Positions 7,054-13,914 of a DNA stretch of 19,253 nt are shown piece by piece. Location of the stretch: contig JAFAAT010000047.1 in the NCBI GenBank assembly GCA_023426425.1, positions 1 to 19,253 on the forward strand, written 5' to 3'. Within the stretch, counting starts at the first letter, position 1, and each line of letters begins with the position of its first letter. The notes under the pieces are model-generated. The model did no database searches and was not told the origin of the DNA. It was given only the letters and a program-made list of their open reading frames with translations. The DNA is from Bacteroidota bacterium (GTDB lineage: Bacteria > Bacteroidota > Bacteroidia > Chitinophagales > Chitinophagaceae). The position numbers and the translations under genes were made by a program.

Positions 7054-9798
7054 ATGAAACTTCTACTTTTCTTATTAGCTCAAATCCTGATCTGCAGTAG
7101 CGTTTTTGCTCAGCATCAGGGACATCATATGCCCCAGCAAAAACCACCTGCCAAAAAAGTTGCCAAGCCCGCTCCTAAAAAAGCTGCTAAACCCAAAGCA
7201 CCTGCGAAGAAGGCGGAAAAAAAGGTGCAACCACAAAAGCAAAAAGCTAAAACAGCACCTAAGGAGGTTACGAGTCATGAAAACCACGAAGAGCACCAAG
7301 AGACAACTATCAAGGAGCAAAGTCATGCAGGTCACGAAAGTGACAATATGCATGTACCAGGACTAAAAGTGGATATGAAGCCTGGTAGAACCGTACGCTA
7401 TGATCTCTACATCACCGATACCACAGTAAACTATACGGGCAAGCCTGCCGACGGATATGCAATCAATGGTCGTATTCCGGGACCAGAACTGATTTTTACT
7501 GAAGGCGACACAGCAGAGATATATGTACATAACAGGCTGCGGAATGATGAAACGGCTATACACTGGCATGGCGTAATACTTCCGAACCGGTATGATGGTG
7601 TTCCTCATCTCACTTCGGTATCCATACCTCCCGGCGGTGTTCACCTTTACAAATTTGCCATCGTTCAAAACGGCACCTACTGGTATCATTCCCACAGTGG
7701 TTTACAGGAACAGGCTGGTCTTTATGGAGCGTTGATCTTTAGAAAACGCGAAGGGCAAAAACAAATGACTGCTATGGGAGCTACCACACACGATAGTCAC
7801 CAGCAAGATACCAGCACAGCAAAGGCACATACAGACCATTCTAACCATGATATGCACAACATGCAGGAAGATAAGGCTGACACGACGAATGTGCAGGACC
7901 ACAGCGGGCATAACATGCAAAACATGAATACCGGCAGCATGAACCACGGCGGTCACCATATGCATGTTACTGCAATGCCCAAACGTGGGAATGGCTCCTA
8001 CAATGCCGAGCATACCGTTATTCTCAGTGAATGGACAAATGAAGATCCCGACCAAGTTCAGAGAAGACTACGGCACGCTAATGATTGGTACGCTATCAAA
8101 AAGGGTAGTACTCAGAGCTATTCAGAAGCTATTCGCGAAGGACATTTCACGACCAAAGTGGTGAATGAGTGGAAGCGTATGAATGCAATGGATGTAAGCG
8201 ATGTGTTCTACGACCGTTTCTTAACCAATGGAAGTCCTGAAACAGAAGCCCCGCATTTCAAGGCAGGCGATAGAGTGCGGTTACGGATAGTTAATGCGGG
8301 AGCTTCTACGTACTTCTGGGTACAGTATGCAGGTGGCAAAATGACCGTTATCGGAAATGACGGGAACGATGTTGCTCCTATTGAGGTTGACCGGCTAATC
8401 ATTGGTGTTTCCGAAACCTACGACGTTGTCGTAACAATTCCAGACAATAATAGTTATGAATTCAGGGCAACACCTGAGGATAGAACACAGGCTACATCAT
8501 TGTGGCTTGGAAGGGGAGAAAGAATATCGGCACCTAAGCTGCCGCGACTGAAATACTTCGAAGGTATGAAGATGATGAATGACATGATGAAGATGAACGG
8601 CGACATGAGGGCGATGGATATGCAGATGAGCCTACAGCAGATGGATATGAACATGGTGATGTATGAAGAGATGAATGATCCGCTTAGAGAAAATCATTCG
8701 GGTCATAATATGGATCAGATGAAGCCCATCGACAGCACGCAGGCTGAAAACATGATCGATATGCAAGGTTCGACTGCTGATGCTGAAGGTATTGTTACAT
8801 TGAACTACGCGATGCTGCAGTCCCCGGAGAGAACTATTTTGCCTGAGGTGCAAACCACCACCCTCTTCTTTACGCTTACCGGAAACATGAACAGGTATGT
8901 ATGGTCCATAAACAACAAAGTCCTTAAGGAATGGGATAAGATATTGATTGAGAAAGGGCACAATGTTCGAATCATCATGTTCAACAACTCAATGATGCGC
9001 CACCCTATGCACTTGCATGGTCATGACTTTAGAGTGATCAACGGACAGGGAGAGTATGCGCCATTTAAAAACGTGTTGGACATTATGCCTATGGAGACCG
9101 ACACAATTGAATTCGCGGGCAGCCAGACTGGTGACTGGTTCTTTCATTGCCACATTTTGTACCACATGATGGCAGGTATGGGTAATGTGTTCAGCTACAA
9201 AAACTCACCACACAACCCTGAAGTACATCATGGACCTAAATCGTACAGCATGTTTGTGCGGCATCATCAAAAGTTTCAGCCGACAGCAGAGATTGGATTA
9301 GAGAGTAACGGCAGCGATGGTATGCTCATGTTCTCTGGAGAGCGCTATGAACTTAGAACAGAGTGGCGGATAGGAATAAAGCCGGAATATGGCAACGAGG
9401 TGGAAACCTACTTTGGGCGGTATTTTGGTCAAATGCAATGGTTTTTTCCATTCATAGGCTTCGACTACCATAAAAACACAAGGGAGGATGAGCTCTCCGA
9501 GAATGCTTTTGGTCAGGAAAGTAACCAAAGCAATCGTAAAGCTTTCGTGGCAGGTTTTGAGTACACGTTGCCAATGCTGTTAAGAGCACAAGCCAGGATT
9601 GATAGCAAGGGTAAGCTTCGCTTTCAATTGGGACGGGAAGATATACCATTGACTCCGCGGCTGAGGCTCAGCTTTGTTGGCAACACAGATAAAGAATACA
9701 TGGCAGGTTTCCGATACATCCTGCGAAAGTGGGTAGCGCTGTCAACCCACTATGATAGTGATATGGGACTTGGAGCCGGTATAACAATCACGTATTAA
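7054..9798 (+). CDS. Multicopper oxidase (CopA/PcoA type) with Met/His-rich inserts and C-terminal CopB-like barrel extension
   Basis: 914-aa exported cuproxidase that likely oxidises Cu(I) in the periplasm. Start 7054 gives a standard signal peptide (MKLLLFLLAQILICSSVFA); the ATG at 7015 adds 13 residues before it. Next comes a Lys/Pro/Ala-rich linker (about 28-72) and then cupredoxin domains. Copper ligands seen: HWHG (170-173), WYHSH (H212, H214), HPMHLHGH (650-657) and HCHILYHMMAGM (698-709) with Cys699 as the type 1 ligand. A Met/His-rich insert follows domain 1 (about 245-308) and a Met-rich one sits before domain 3 (about 505-580), as in CueO/PcoA. Residues about 725-914 are an extra domain of alternating aromatic strands (ETYFGRYFGQMQWFFPFIGF) ending ITITY, resembling the CopB/PcoB outer-membrane barrel. 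Confidence 0.92.
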   Translation: MKLLLFLLAQILICSSVFAQHQGHHMPQQKPPAKKVAKPAPKKAAKPKAPAKKAEKKVQPQKQKAKTAPKEVTSHENHEEHQETTIKEQSHAGHESDNMHVPGLKVDMKPGRTVRYDLYITDTTVNYTGKPADGYAINGRIPGPELIFTEGDTAEIYVHNRLRNDETAIHWHGVILPNRYDGVPHLTSVSIPPGGVHLYKFAIVQNGTYWYHSHSGLQEQAGLYGALIFRKREGQKQMTAMGATTHDSHQQDTSTAKAHTDHSNHDMHNMQEDKADTTNVQDHSGHNMQNMNTGSMNHGGHHMHVTAMPKRGNGSYNAEHTVILSEWTNEDPDQVQRRLRHANDWYAIKKGSTQSYSEAIREGHFTTKVVNEWKRMNAMDVSDVFYDRFLTNGSPETEAPHFKAGDRVRLRIVNAGASTYFWVQYAGGKMTVIGNDGNDVAPIEVDRLIIGVSETYDVVVTIPDNNSYEFRATPEDRTQATSLWLGRGERISAPKLPRLKYFEGMKMMNDMMKMNGDMRAMDMQMSLQQMDMNMVMYEEMNDPLRENHSGHNMDQMKPIDSTQAENMIDMQGSTADAEGIVTLNYAMLQSPERTILPEVQTTTLFFTLTGNMNRYVWSINNKVLKEWDKILIEKGHNVRIIMFNNSMMRHPMHLHGHDFRVINGQGEYAPFKNVLDIMPMETDTIEFAGSQTGDWFFHCHILYHMMAGMGNVFSYKNSPHNPEVHHGPKSYSMFVRHHQKFQPTAEIGLESNGSDGMLMFSGERYELRTEWRIGIKPEYGNEVETYFGRYFGQMQWFFPFIGFDYHKNTREDELSENAFGQESNQSNRKAFVAGFEYTLPMLLRAQARIDSKGKLRFQLGREDIPLTPRLRLSFVGNTDKEYMAGFRYILRKWVALSTHYDSDMGLGAGITITY

Positions 9799-9806
9799 TA
9801 GAATAA

Positions 9807-9834
9807 GCTACCTGTACGCAAGTGTACAGGTAGC
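9807..9834 (+). terminator. Perfect 11-bp stem-loop after the copper operon
   Basis: GCTACCTGTAC pairs perfectly with GTACAGGTAGC around a 6-nt loop (9818-9823), starting 8 nt after the oxidase stop. There is no U-tract after it, so it may be a weak or factor-assisted terminator, or an mRNA 3'-end stabiliser. Confidence 0.55.
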
Positions 9835-9848
9835 CCACAATGTAGCTC

Positions 9849-10172
9849 ATGACGCAGATATTCATTCACTACTTTCTGCATTTAGTTTTCCCTGTTTTGG
9901 TGGCGCTTCTGTTCTATCGAAAACCGTGGGTTAAGGTTTCTGCAATTTTTCTTCTAACTATGCTTGTCGACGTGGATCATCTTTTTGCCAATCGTGTATT
10001 CGAGCTCTGTCGGTGCAGCATTGGATTTCATCCGCTTCACTCTTATTGGGCAATCGGAGTATATATTCTTGGGGTCTTTCATCCCAAAACAAGACTTGTC
10101 GCAATTGGATTGCTCATGCACATGGCTACTGACTTATTGGATTGTTATATGAGTACCATCAATTGCAGGTAA
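9849..10172 (+). CDS. DUF6122 family small integral membrane protein
   Basis: 107-aa inner-membrane protein of unknown function. Hydrophobic helices are seen at about 5-23, 30-45, 65-78 and 82-95. The family-typical pieces are FIHYFLHLVFPVL, LLTMLVDVDHLFAN, RCSIGFHPLHSYWAI, and GLLMHMATDLLDC. The conserved D-x-D-H, H-P-L-H-S and H-M-x-x-D-x-x-D groups suggest a metal- or phosphate-handling membrane enzyme related in style to membrane-bound metal-dependent hydrolases (the YdjM/DUF457 kind), but this is inference. It follows the oxidase by 50 nt across a stem-loop and converges with the serine hydrolase gene, so it may not be part of the copper operon. Confidence 0.8.
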   Translation: MTQIFIHYFLHLVFPVLVALLFYRKPWVKVSAIFLLTMLVDVDHLFANRVFELCRCSIGFHPLHSYWAIGVYILGVFHPKTRLVAIGLLMHMATDLLDCYMSTINCR

Positions 10173-10204
10173 GGAAAGAAATTTTCGTGTGCCGCTAAAC
10201 AATC

Positions 10205-11140
10205 TTAATCTTTCGGGTTGGGCTTTAGTAATAGGAATTTTCCCATGTCCGCATACAATCTTCTACTAGCTACGTAGAGTTCTGTATTAGTCATCGTATA
10301 ATTAGCTTTTGCAGAAACTATCATAGCTGCAATGAATGTCTCAGGTGTGGTAGATAATATACAGCTATCATGAAAAACAGAAACTCCCGTAGCGGACTTT
10401 TGAGAGAGAACCAACCGCGTCGGTAGATTTTTGGTCAATCGCCGTCTATACTGATCTATCATTGATGCCCCTAGGTAGGCACTCAAAGCTTTCCTGTTGT
10501 TAGCGAGTACGCTTCTTACAAGTTTGAAATTCAATACAGAAAATGCAAACGCTATCCTTCTACGCTTACTGCCGCTGCTGTTTAGCAAAAGTTGCCGGGT
10601 AGTGCTTGCTTCTGACAAGATGGATGAAGGGATTTTACCAACTAGAACTTTTTGACAGAGCAGCACATCTTTTATTGATGTTGTATTTTGTCCTGTATTG
10701 GCGTGTTTCACCGATGGCATCATAGGAACAACTATCTTGGTATTGTGTGCGCCAAGTTCGGAGATGAAATCCTGAACATATGGTATTGAGACAGCGCTAA
10801 GGAGAGCATTTGTGGCAATGTTATCTGAATACGCTAGCATTAAAAAAATCAGCTCACGTATCGAGAGTTCCTGTGACTGTTTGGTGTATTTAACTATCCC
10901 CGAGCCGCCTACGAACTCATTCTCCGAAATAAAACGTATGCTTTGGTAATCGAGCTTGCCGTTTTTGACTGCCTTAATCACAGCTCCCAAAACAAATAGC
11001 TTTATCAAACTTGCAGACGGGAGAGCCACATCGCTATTGACTTCATAGATATGTAAGCCCTGATGAATACCTAAAGACACCTCTATATCATAGGTAGATT
11101 TATAGAAGCTAATTAGGCTGGCTATACATGCAATATCCAT
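10205..11140 (-). CDS. Class A beta-lactamase-like serine hydrolase with altered third motif
   Basis: 311-aa protein of the penicillin-binding/class A beta-lactamase fold. The active-site motif SLIK (S44, K47) lies in PSASLIKLFVLGAV, and YSDN (S105-N107) in LMLAYSDNIATNALL. The third box reads K248-S-A in SQKSATGVSVFHDSCIL, where K-T/S-G is expected. No Glu of the omega loop (ExxLN) can be found, although GQNTTSIKDVL matches the sequence just after that loop. No signal peptide is visible: the frame has a stop 21 nt upstream of the ATG, and an ATT start would add only a few residues. True beta-lactamase activity is therefore doubtful; an esterase, peptidase or inactive relative is as likely. 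It converges with the DUF6122 gene. Confidence 0.78.
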   Translation of the reverse strand: MDIACIASLISFYKSTYDIEVSLGIHQGLHIYEVNSDVALPSASLIKLFVLGAVIKAVKNGKLDYQSIRFISENEFVGGSGIVKYTKQSQELSIRELIFLMLAYSDNIATNALLSAVSIPYVQDFISELGAHNTKIVVPMMPSVKHANTGQNTTSIKDVLLCQKVLVGKIPSSILSEASTTRQLLLNSSGSKRRRIAFAFSVLNFKLVRSVLANNRKALSAYLGASMIDQYRRRLTKNLPTRLVLSQKSATGVSVFHDSCILSTTPETFIAAMIVSAKANYTMTNTELYVASRRLYADMGKFLLLKPNPKD

Positions 11141-11336
11141 TAGAAGTATTTCAATACTAAATCAATCGCTTGCTTACACTATACTCCGGAAAGTACAGAA
11201 AATGGCTGTTATGCCTGGCGCTAGCTTCAATACAATGTAACACGAAATCATAGACTTCTCCGTGCTTTGACAGTCAGATTGCTGTATGAGTAGCTTTTAC
11301 GAATAGGTGTAAAAAATGCAGCCTTGTCACACCCCC

Positions 11337-11367
11337 AAAAAAAACTGTCCGACAAGGACAGTTTTTC
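11337..11367 (-). terminator. Rho-independent terminator for the DUF2269-like gene (bidirectional stem)
   Basis: AAAACTGTCC (11341-11350) pairs with GGACAGTTTT (11356-11365) around GACAA. Reading the minus strand, the stem is followed by a run of eight T and then Gs, 13 nt after the stop of the minus-strand membrane protein gene. Confidence 0.8.
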
Positions 11368-11377
11368 AATTCAATAG

Positions 11378-12007
11378 TTAATGGTGCCCCAACCCACCTG
11401 TTGTAAGATGAAGTAGGACAAAAACGAGTATTGCCACGGCTATGAGTATAAGTGCCACAGACTTTACCCATGGAAACGTACCTGCAACATCTTTATTTAC
11501 CACGCTCTGGCTTCCTGTTGTACGCACACCGACCTTGCCCCATGGCTTGTAAACAGAAATGGCAGTTATAGCGGCTAAGACTAGTAGGGCAGCTGCGGCG
11601 TTAGCAATCAGTTGCACCTTCACCGCAGTAAACTGAGCACCCGAGATTGGCATTTTCATAGCCATATCTGCTATTTGGGAAATAGGTTGCATATGCAAAA
11701 GCAAGATTACTGTGGCAACAGTAGTCAGCGCTAGTTTTACGATAATCCAGTAATGCTTAAATAGTCCCCATTTTGTACCGAGTGATTGAGCGATGCCACT
11801 AATCGAAGAAAGGAAGCAGAACGGTAAAATAACCAGCCACGCACTCCTGTCCATAGCTACATAAATACCTCTAACAACCTGTTCATTCTGCTCAGAGAGT
11901 CCCACGATTGCCAGAGCAAGAAACGCAGCTACTGCGCCGAACCATCCAAGGGTACTACCGAGATGCGTTGTGAGCATTAACTTTCTGCCTGAGGGTGTAA
12001 ACATCAT
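11378..12007 (-). CDS. Five-helix integral membrane protein, DUF2269/CopD-like
   Basis: About 209 aa with five predicted membrane helices: GWFGAVAAFLALAIVGL, AWLVILPFCFLSSISGIA, YWIIVKLALTTVATVILLL, LIANAAAALLVLAAITAI and SVALILIAVAILVFVLLHL, ending in HLTTGGLGHH. The pattern of a first helix with a His (LTTHLGSTLGWFGA), WGLFKHYWIIVK, and LLLHMQP fits DUF2269-like membrane proteins, which share general layout with CopD. The TTG at 12025 falls inside the promoter's -7 box, so the ATG at 12007 (or 12004) is chosen. The terminal GLGHH and internal H/M residues could bind metal, but a copper role is not shown. It lies 83 nt downstream of the tyrosinase-like gene on the same strand. Confidence 0.72.
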   Translation of the reverse strand: MMFTPSGRKLMLTTHLGSTLGWFGAVAAFLALAIVGLSEQNEQVVRGIYVAMDRSAWLVILPFCFLSSISGIAQSLGTKWGLFKHYWIIVKLALTTVATVILLLHMQPISQIADMAMKMPISGAQFTAVKVQLIANAAAALLVLAAITAISVYKPWGKVGVRTTGSQSVVNKDVAGTFPWVKSVALILIAVAILVFVLLHLTTGGLGHH

Positions 12008-12022
12008 AACGATTGATTTTTG

Positions 12023-12030
12023 CAAAAGTA
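12023..12030 (-). promoter_or_regulatory. Bacteroidota -7 box TACTTTTG upstream of the DUF2269-like gene
   Basis: On the minus strand TACTTTTG fits the TAnnTTTG consensus of the primary Bacteroidota sigma factor exactly, 15 nt before the chosen ATG at 12007. No TTG-type -33 box stands at the expected distance. It would give a very short leader and argues against the upstream TTG start. Confidence 0.45.
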
Positions 12031-12089
12031 TCCAATAATTCGCTATATCTTGTCGACTATAGCGTCCCTAACAAATCGCGTGGGGAGCA

Positions 12090-12872
12090 TTAAAAATCGT
12101 CCTGAAAAAATGTCTTTAGGCGTTCTGGTCTTGCGACATCACTCTTTGCAATCTTGGCAAAATGATGGTGCCCTTGCATCATGTGCAAGTAATGTTCAAT
12201 TAGATCTTTATACTGCGGATCGTTGTCGCTCTTGCCAGTCTTTTTTCGATATGTAGTCCAGACTTCATCTATCCATCCATAGAACCGAGCATTAAATAGG
12301 TTAACCTTAGGGTCGCCAAGATTAACTGGACTTGCTACATCGGTCCAGCGGTTATGCAAGTAATTGTGCACTGCAAATCTTCCATCGGGAGTTCGGTTGT
12401 CTGGGTTCTCCGGTGTCGCTTGGATATTCGTTTCCAAGAAAATCCCAAAATGATCCTCGGACGTAAAGAATGCCGTGTCCGTCTCAATCAACGTTACCCC
12501 TTGAAGCTTTGCAGCATCAAACGCAACATTACCGGGAACTGGATCATGGACATCGCCGGGGTCAGTTGGCGGTGTCTTCCAGCCTGTGAAGAAGGCAGCA
12601 TGTTGAGGAAACGTTTCCCTTATCAGCATAAGCATCGCGCGGTGCATGCCAAGAAACTCCAAGCCATCACCGGGCGCACCCTCTTGGCGCTCTGCCCGCT
12701 GCCATTCATTAGCTTGTATATAATCAACTACGCCTTGCGCCCCTGCATCTCCTCGTTCCGCACGATAGTGCCAAATGTCCCATCGCTTTACGATGTGGTA
12801 TTCATCATGGTGCGAGCTCCAATTGCGCTCATTCATCCAAGAGATAATCTCTTCAGGTAATCTGATGTCCAT
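12090..12872 (-). CDS. Tyrosinase-superfamily-like protein with degenerate CuB site
   Basis: 260-aa soluble protein without a signal peptide. LEFLGMHRAMLMLIRETFP (His77) closely resembles the CuA segment of tyrosinases (FLPWHRAYL...). HNYLH (H169, H173) matches the CuB HNxxH pair, and NLFNARFYGWIDEVW matches the FxxHHxxxDxxW segment in spacing. At the third CuB position (four before Asp202) there is Tyr198 in place of His. Upstream His residues (H21, H22, H26, H35) could complete CuA. Tyrosinases use two coppers to hydroxylate or oxidise phenols; loss of one ligand suggests a changed or lost activity. The C-terminus has a histidine cluster GHHH (234-237). Assignment is by motif reading only. 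The neighbouring membrane protein gene follows on the same strand. Confidence 0.5.
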   Translation of the reverse strand: MDIRLPEEIISWMNERNWSSHHDEYHIVKRWDIWHYRAERGDAGAQGVVDYIQANEWQRAERQEGAPGDGLEFLGMHRAMLMLIRETFPQHAAFFTGWKTPPTDPGDVHDPVPGNVAFDAAKLQGVTLIETDTAFFTSEDHFGIFLETNIQATPENPDNRTPDGRFAVHNYLHNRWTDVASPVNLGDPKVNLFNARFYGWIDEVWTTYRKKTGKSDNDPQYKDLIEHYLHMMQGHHHFAKIAKSDVARPERLKTFFQDDF

Positions 12873-12904
12873 GTTGAGTGTGTTTTGGTGTACAAAACTT
12901 TAGA

Positions 12905-12917
12905 CACTGTAACAGTG
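12905..12917. promoter_or_regulatory. Small palindrome CACTG-TAA-CAGTG upstream of the tyrosinase-like gene
   Basis: A 13-bp inverted repeat with a TAA centre, 33 bp upstream of the start codon at 12872 (minus strand). It contains TGTAAC as in the copper half-sites, but as a palindrome and not a direct repeat. Possible operator; low certainty. Confidence 0.25.
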
Positions 12918-12990
12918 CTAATTACTAAAGTATGTATCTCATAGAAATATTGCTACCGTGTTTTTACGGTATTTTATCCCTTTCGCTAGT

Positions 12991-13012
12991 TTGTTGTAGT
13001 ATTGTTGTAGTA
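12991..13012. repeat. Tandem 11-bp direct repeat (TTGTTGTAGTA x2)
   Basis: Two adjacent perfect copies of TTGTTGTAGTA stand next to the tRNA terminator. No function is evident. Confidence 0.6.
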
Positions 13013-13040
13013 AAGAAAAAGCCGACTCTGTGAGTCGGCT
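13013..13040 (-). terminator. Rho-independent terminator of the tRNA-Leu-like gene
   Basis: On the minus strand AGCCGACTC pairs with GAGTCGGCT around ACA and is followed by TTTTTCTTT. It starts 10 nt after the tRNA discriminator base. Confidence 0.85.
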
Positions 13041-13049
13041 GAAACATTG

Positions 13050-13138
13050 TGCCCAGAACAGGAATCGAACCTGCACTACCTTGCGATAACCAGATTTTGA
13101 GTCTAGCGCGTAACCATCAATAATTTACCTTTCCGGGT
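13050..13138 (-). tRNA. tRNA-Leu(CAA)-like gene with aberrant 5' half (possible pseudo-tRNA or att remnant)
   Basis: The minus strand shows a textbook 3' half of a class II tRNA: anticodon stem CTAGA/TCTGG with loop CTCAAAA (anticodon CAA at 13097-13099, decoding UUG), a long variable arm TTATCGCAAGGTAGT, T arm GCAGG-TTCGATT-CCTGT, acceptor strand TCTGGGC and discriminator A. The 5' half is odd. ACCCGGA gives six of seven acceptor pairs (one G-U, one A-C mismatch), position 8 is not U, the D region is about 5 nt too long, and the linker before the anticodon stem is three bases in place of one. It could be a diverged working tRNA, a pseudogene, or the displaced 3' end left by an integrative element. 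CCA is not encoded. Confidence 0.6.
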
Positions 13139-13149
13139 GTTTTTCCCGG
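13133..13149. repeat. CCGGG/CCCGG inverted repeat at the tRNA 5' edge
   Basis: CCGGG (13133-13137) pairs with CCCGG (13145-13149) around a T-rich loop. It overlaps the putative acceptor 5' strand and could compete with tRNA folding. Confidence 0.4.
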
Positions 13150-13229
13150 GTTGATTTTCTCCACTTCATTTCAGAATTTTGAAGCTGATAGGGATTATAG
13201 ATTAAAGTCGCTGGCCTGTTCTCAGGTCA

Positions 13230-13248
13230 GTTTTCTTTCGTAGAAAAC
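13230..13248. repeat. Small hairpin GTTTTCT/AGAAAAC
   Basis: GTTTTCT (13230-13236) pairs with AGAAAAC (13242-13248) across TTCGT. It lies 44 nt past the stop of the minus-strand Xre gene and may act in its 3' end formation. Confidence 0.35.
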
Positions 13249-13291
13249 AGCTAATCATGTCTAACTTATGCTACCCAATGAGGCCGCAGAA

Positions 13292-13549
13292 TCACTTGTT
13301 CTTTTTTGACCTGAAAATTTCAGCATCAAAGAAATCACTTATTGAAATCCCTAGCGCCATGCAGAATTTGTTTATTGTATAAATGCTCGCTCCCCTGGAA
13401 CCTCGCTCCCAGCGATTCTGCGCTTGCTTTTCTTTGTCGTACTCATATGCTACTGCTGATTGTGAAAGTTTATGTTGAATTCGTAGATCCTTCATTCGCT
13501 GGGAGATTCTCTTTCTTAACTCTTCATCAATAGCATCTAGTTGTGGCAT
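13292..13549 (-). CDS. Small Xre-family helix-turn-helix regulator
   Basis: 85-aa cytosolic DNA-binding protein made almost wholly of one HTH_3/Cro-CI domain: RMKDLRIQHKLSQSAVAYEY with the recognition helix in KEKQAQNRWERGSRGASI, then YTINKFCMALGISISDFF, and a basic tail RSKKNK. The last two motifs are characteristic of Xre regulators. It has no partner toxin beside it and is bounded by non-coding DNA on both sides. The location next to an abnormal tRNA gene fits a residual element regulator, but also a host orphan. It may autoregulate from the 13550-13620 spacer, where a divergent promoter is seen. Confidence 0.82.
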   Translation of the reverse strand: MPQLDAIDEELRKRISQRMKDLRIQHKLSQSAVAYEYDKEKQAQNRWERGSRGASIYTINKFCMALGISISDFFDAEIFRSKKNK

Positions 13550-13590
13550 TCAGCAAGCATATCACACATGGCTCAAAATGGAGTAAACCA

Positions 13591-13623
13591 TTTGGATAAC
13601 TACAGAAAATGTTTTTATATTTG
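13591..13623 (+). promoter_or_regulatory. Consensus Bacteroidota promoter (TTTG-N21-TATATTTG)
   Basis: TTTG at 13591-13594 and TATATTTG at 13616-13623 match the -33 and -7 consensus (TAnnTTTG) of the Bacteroidota primary sigma factor, with 21 nt between. A start near 13630 would transcribe the nested palindrome at 13684-13788 and could run on into the SBBP gene with a leader of about 285 nt. Confidence 0.6.
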
Positions 13624-13683
13624 TCGTGACAATTTAGTTTTGCGATTCTTCAAATAGATAATTGAAGCATTCGCTTGAGTCTT

Positions 13684-13788
13684 GTTCTGAAACGTAGGAA
13701 ATTTCGAGCACACGAGACTGTAAGTAGAATGCCCGCGTCAAGGCGCGGGCTCTCTTATTCGTGTGCGGGCTTCCTACGGCCTCAGAAC
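13684..13788. repeat. 105-nt nested palindrome (structured RNA leader, small RNA or mobile palindromic repeat)
   Basis: Four paired blocks nest around one centre: GTTCTGA (13684-13690)/TCAGAAC (13782-13788), CGTAGGAA (13693-13700)/TTCCTACG (13771-13778), CACACGA (13709-13715)/TCGTGTG (13759-13765) and GCCCGCG (13731-13737)/CGCGGGC (13744-13750), 29 bp in total with internal loops. TTGAGTC flanks it at 13675-13681 and 13795-13801. The rest of the 13550-13914 gap has no ORF I would accept. Confidence 0.7.
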
Positions 13789-13840
13789 GGTAAGTTGAGT
13801 CCCGCGCCAATTTTTTGCACTACTTACTCAACTCAATCTC

Positions 13841-13860
13841 GACTTTAAGCGACTTTAAGC
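13841..13860. repeat. Tandem 10-bp direct repeat (GACTTTAAGC x2)
   Basis: Two adjacent perfect copies lie 54 bp upstream of the SBBP gene start. A small tandem duplication; no function is seen. Confidence 0.6.
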
Positions 13861-13914
13861 GTATTCAGAATCGCAAATCGCATCAGGATTTGTTAACTCT
13901 AAATACGTTTAACC

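Noticed and set aside
11236..11241. Single TGTAAC (ATGTAACAC) in the spacer at 11141-11377
   Set aside because: There is no second half-site at 21 bp and no promoter in that orientation serving a gene; a 6-mer alone is weak.
12354..12860. Plus-strand 168-aa ORF opposite the tyrosinase-like gene
   Set aside because: It has no recognisable domain, while the minus strand shows clear tyrosinase-like motifs in the same region; it is a shadow ORF.
1250..13549. RES protein (1250-2167) and Xre protein (13292-13549) as a toxin-antitoxin pair
   Set aside because: They are 11 kb apart on opposite strands, and the Xre protein lacks the C-terminal toxin-binding (DUF2384) part of RES antitoxins.
13675..13801. 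TTGAGTC direct repeats as a certain transposon target-site duplication
   Set aside because: The repeats are not directly adjacent to the palindrome ends (2 and 6 nt away), and no transposase or second copy is visible; kept only as a possibility.
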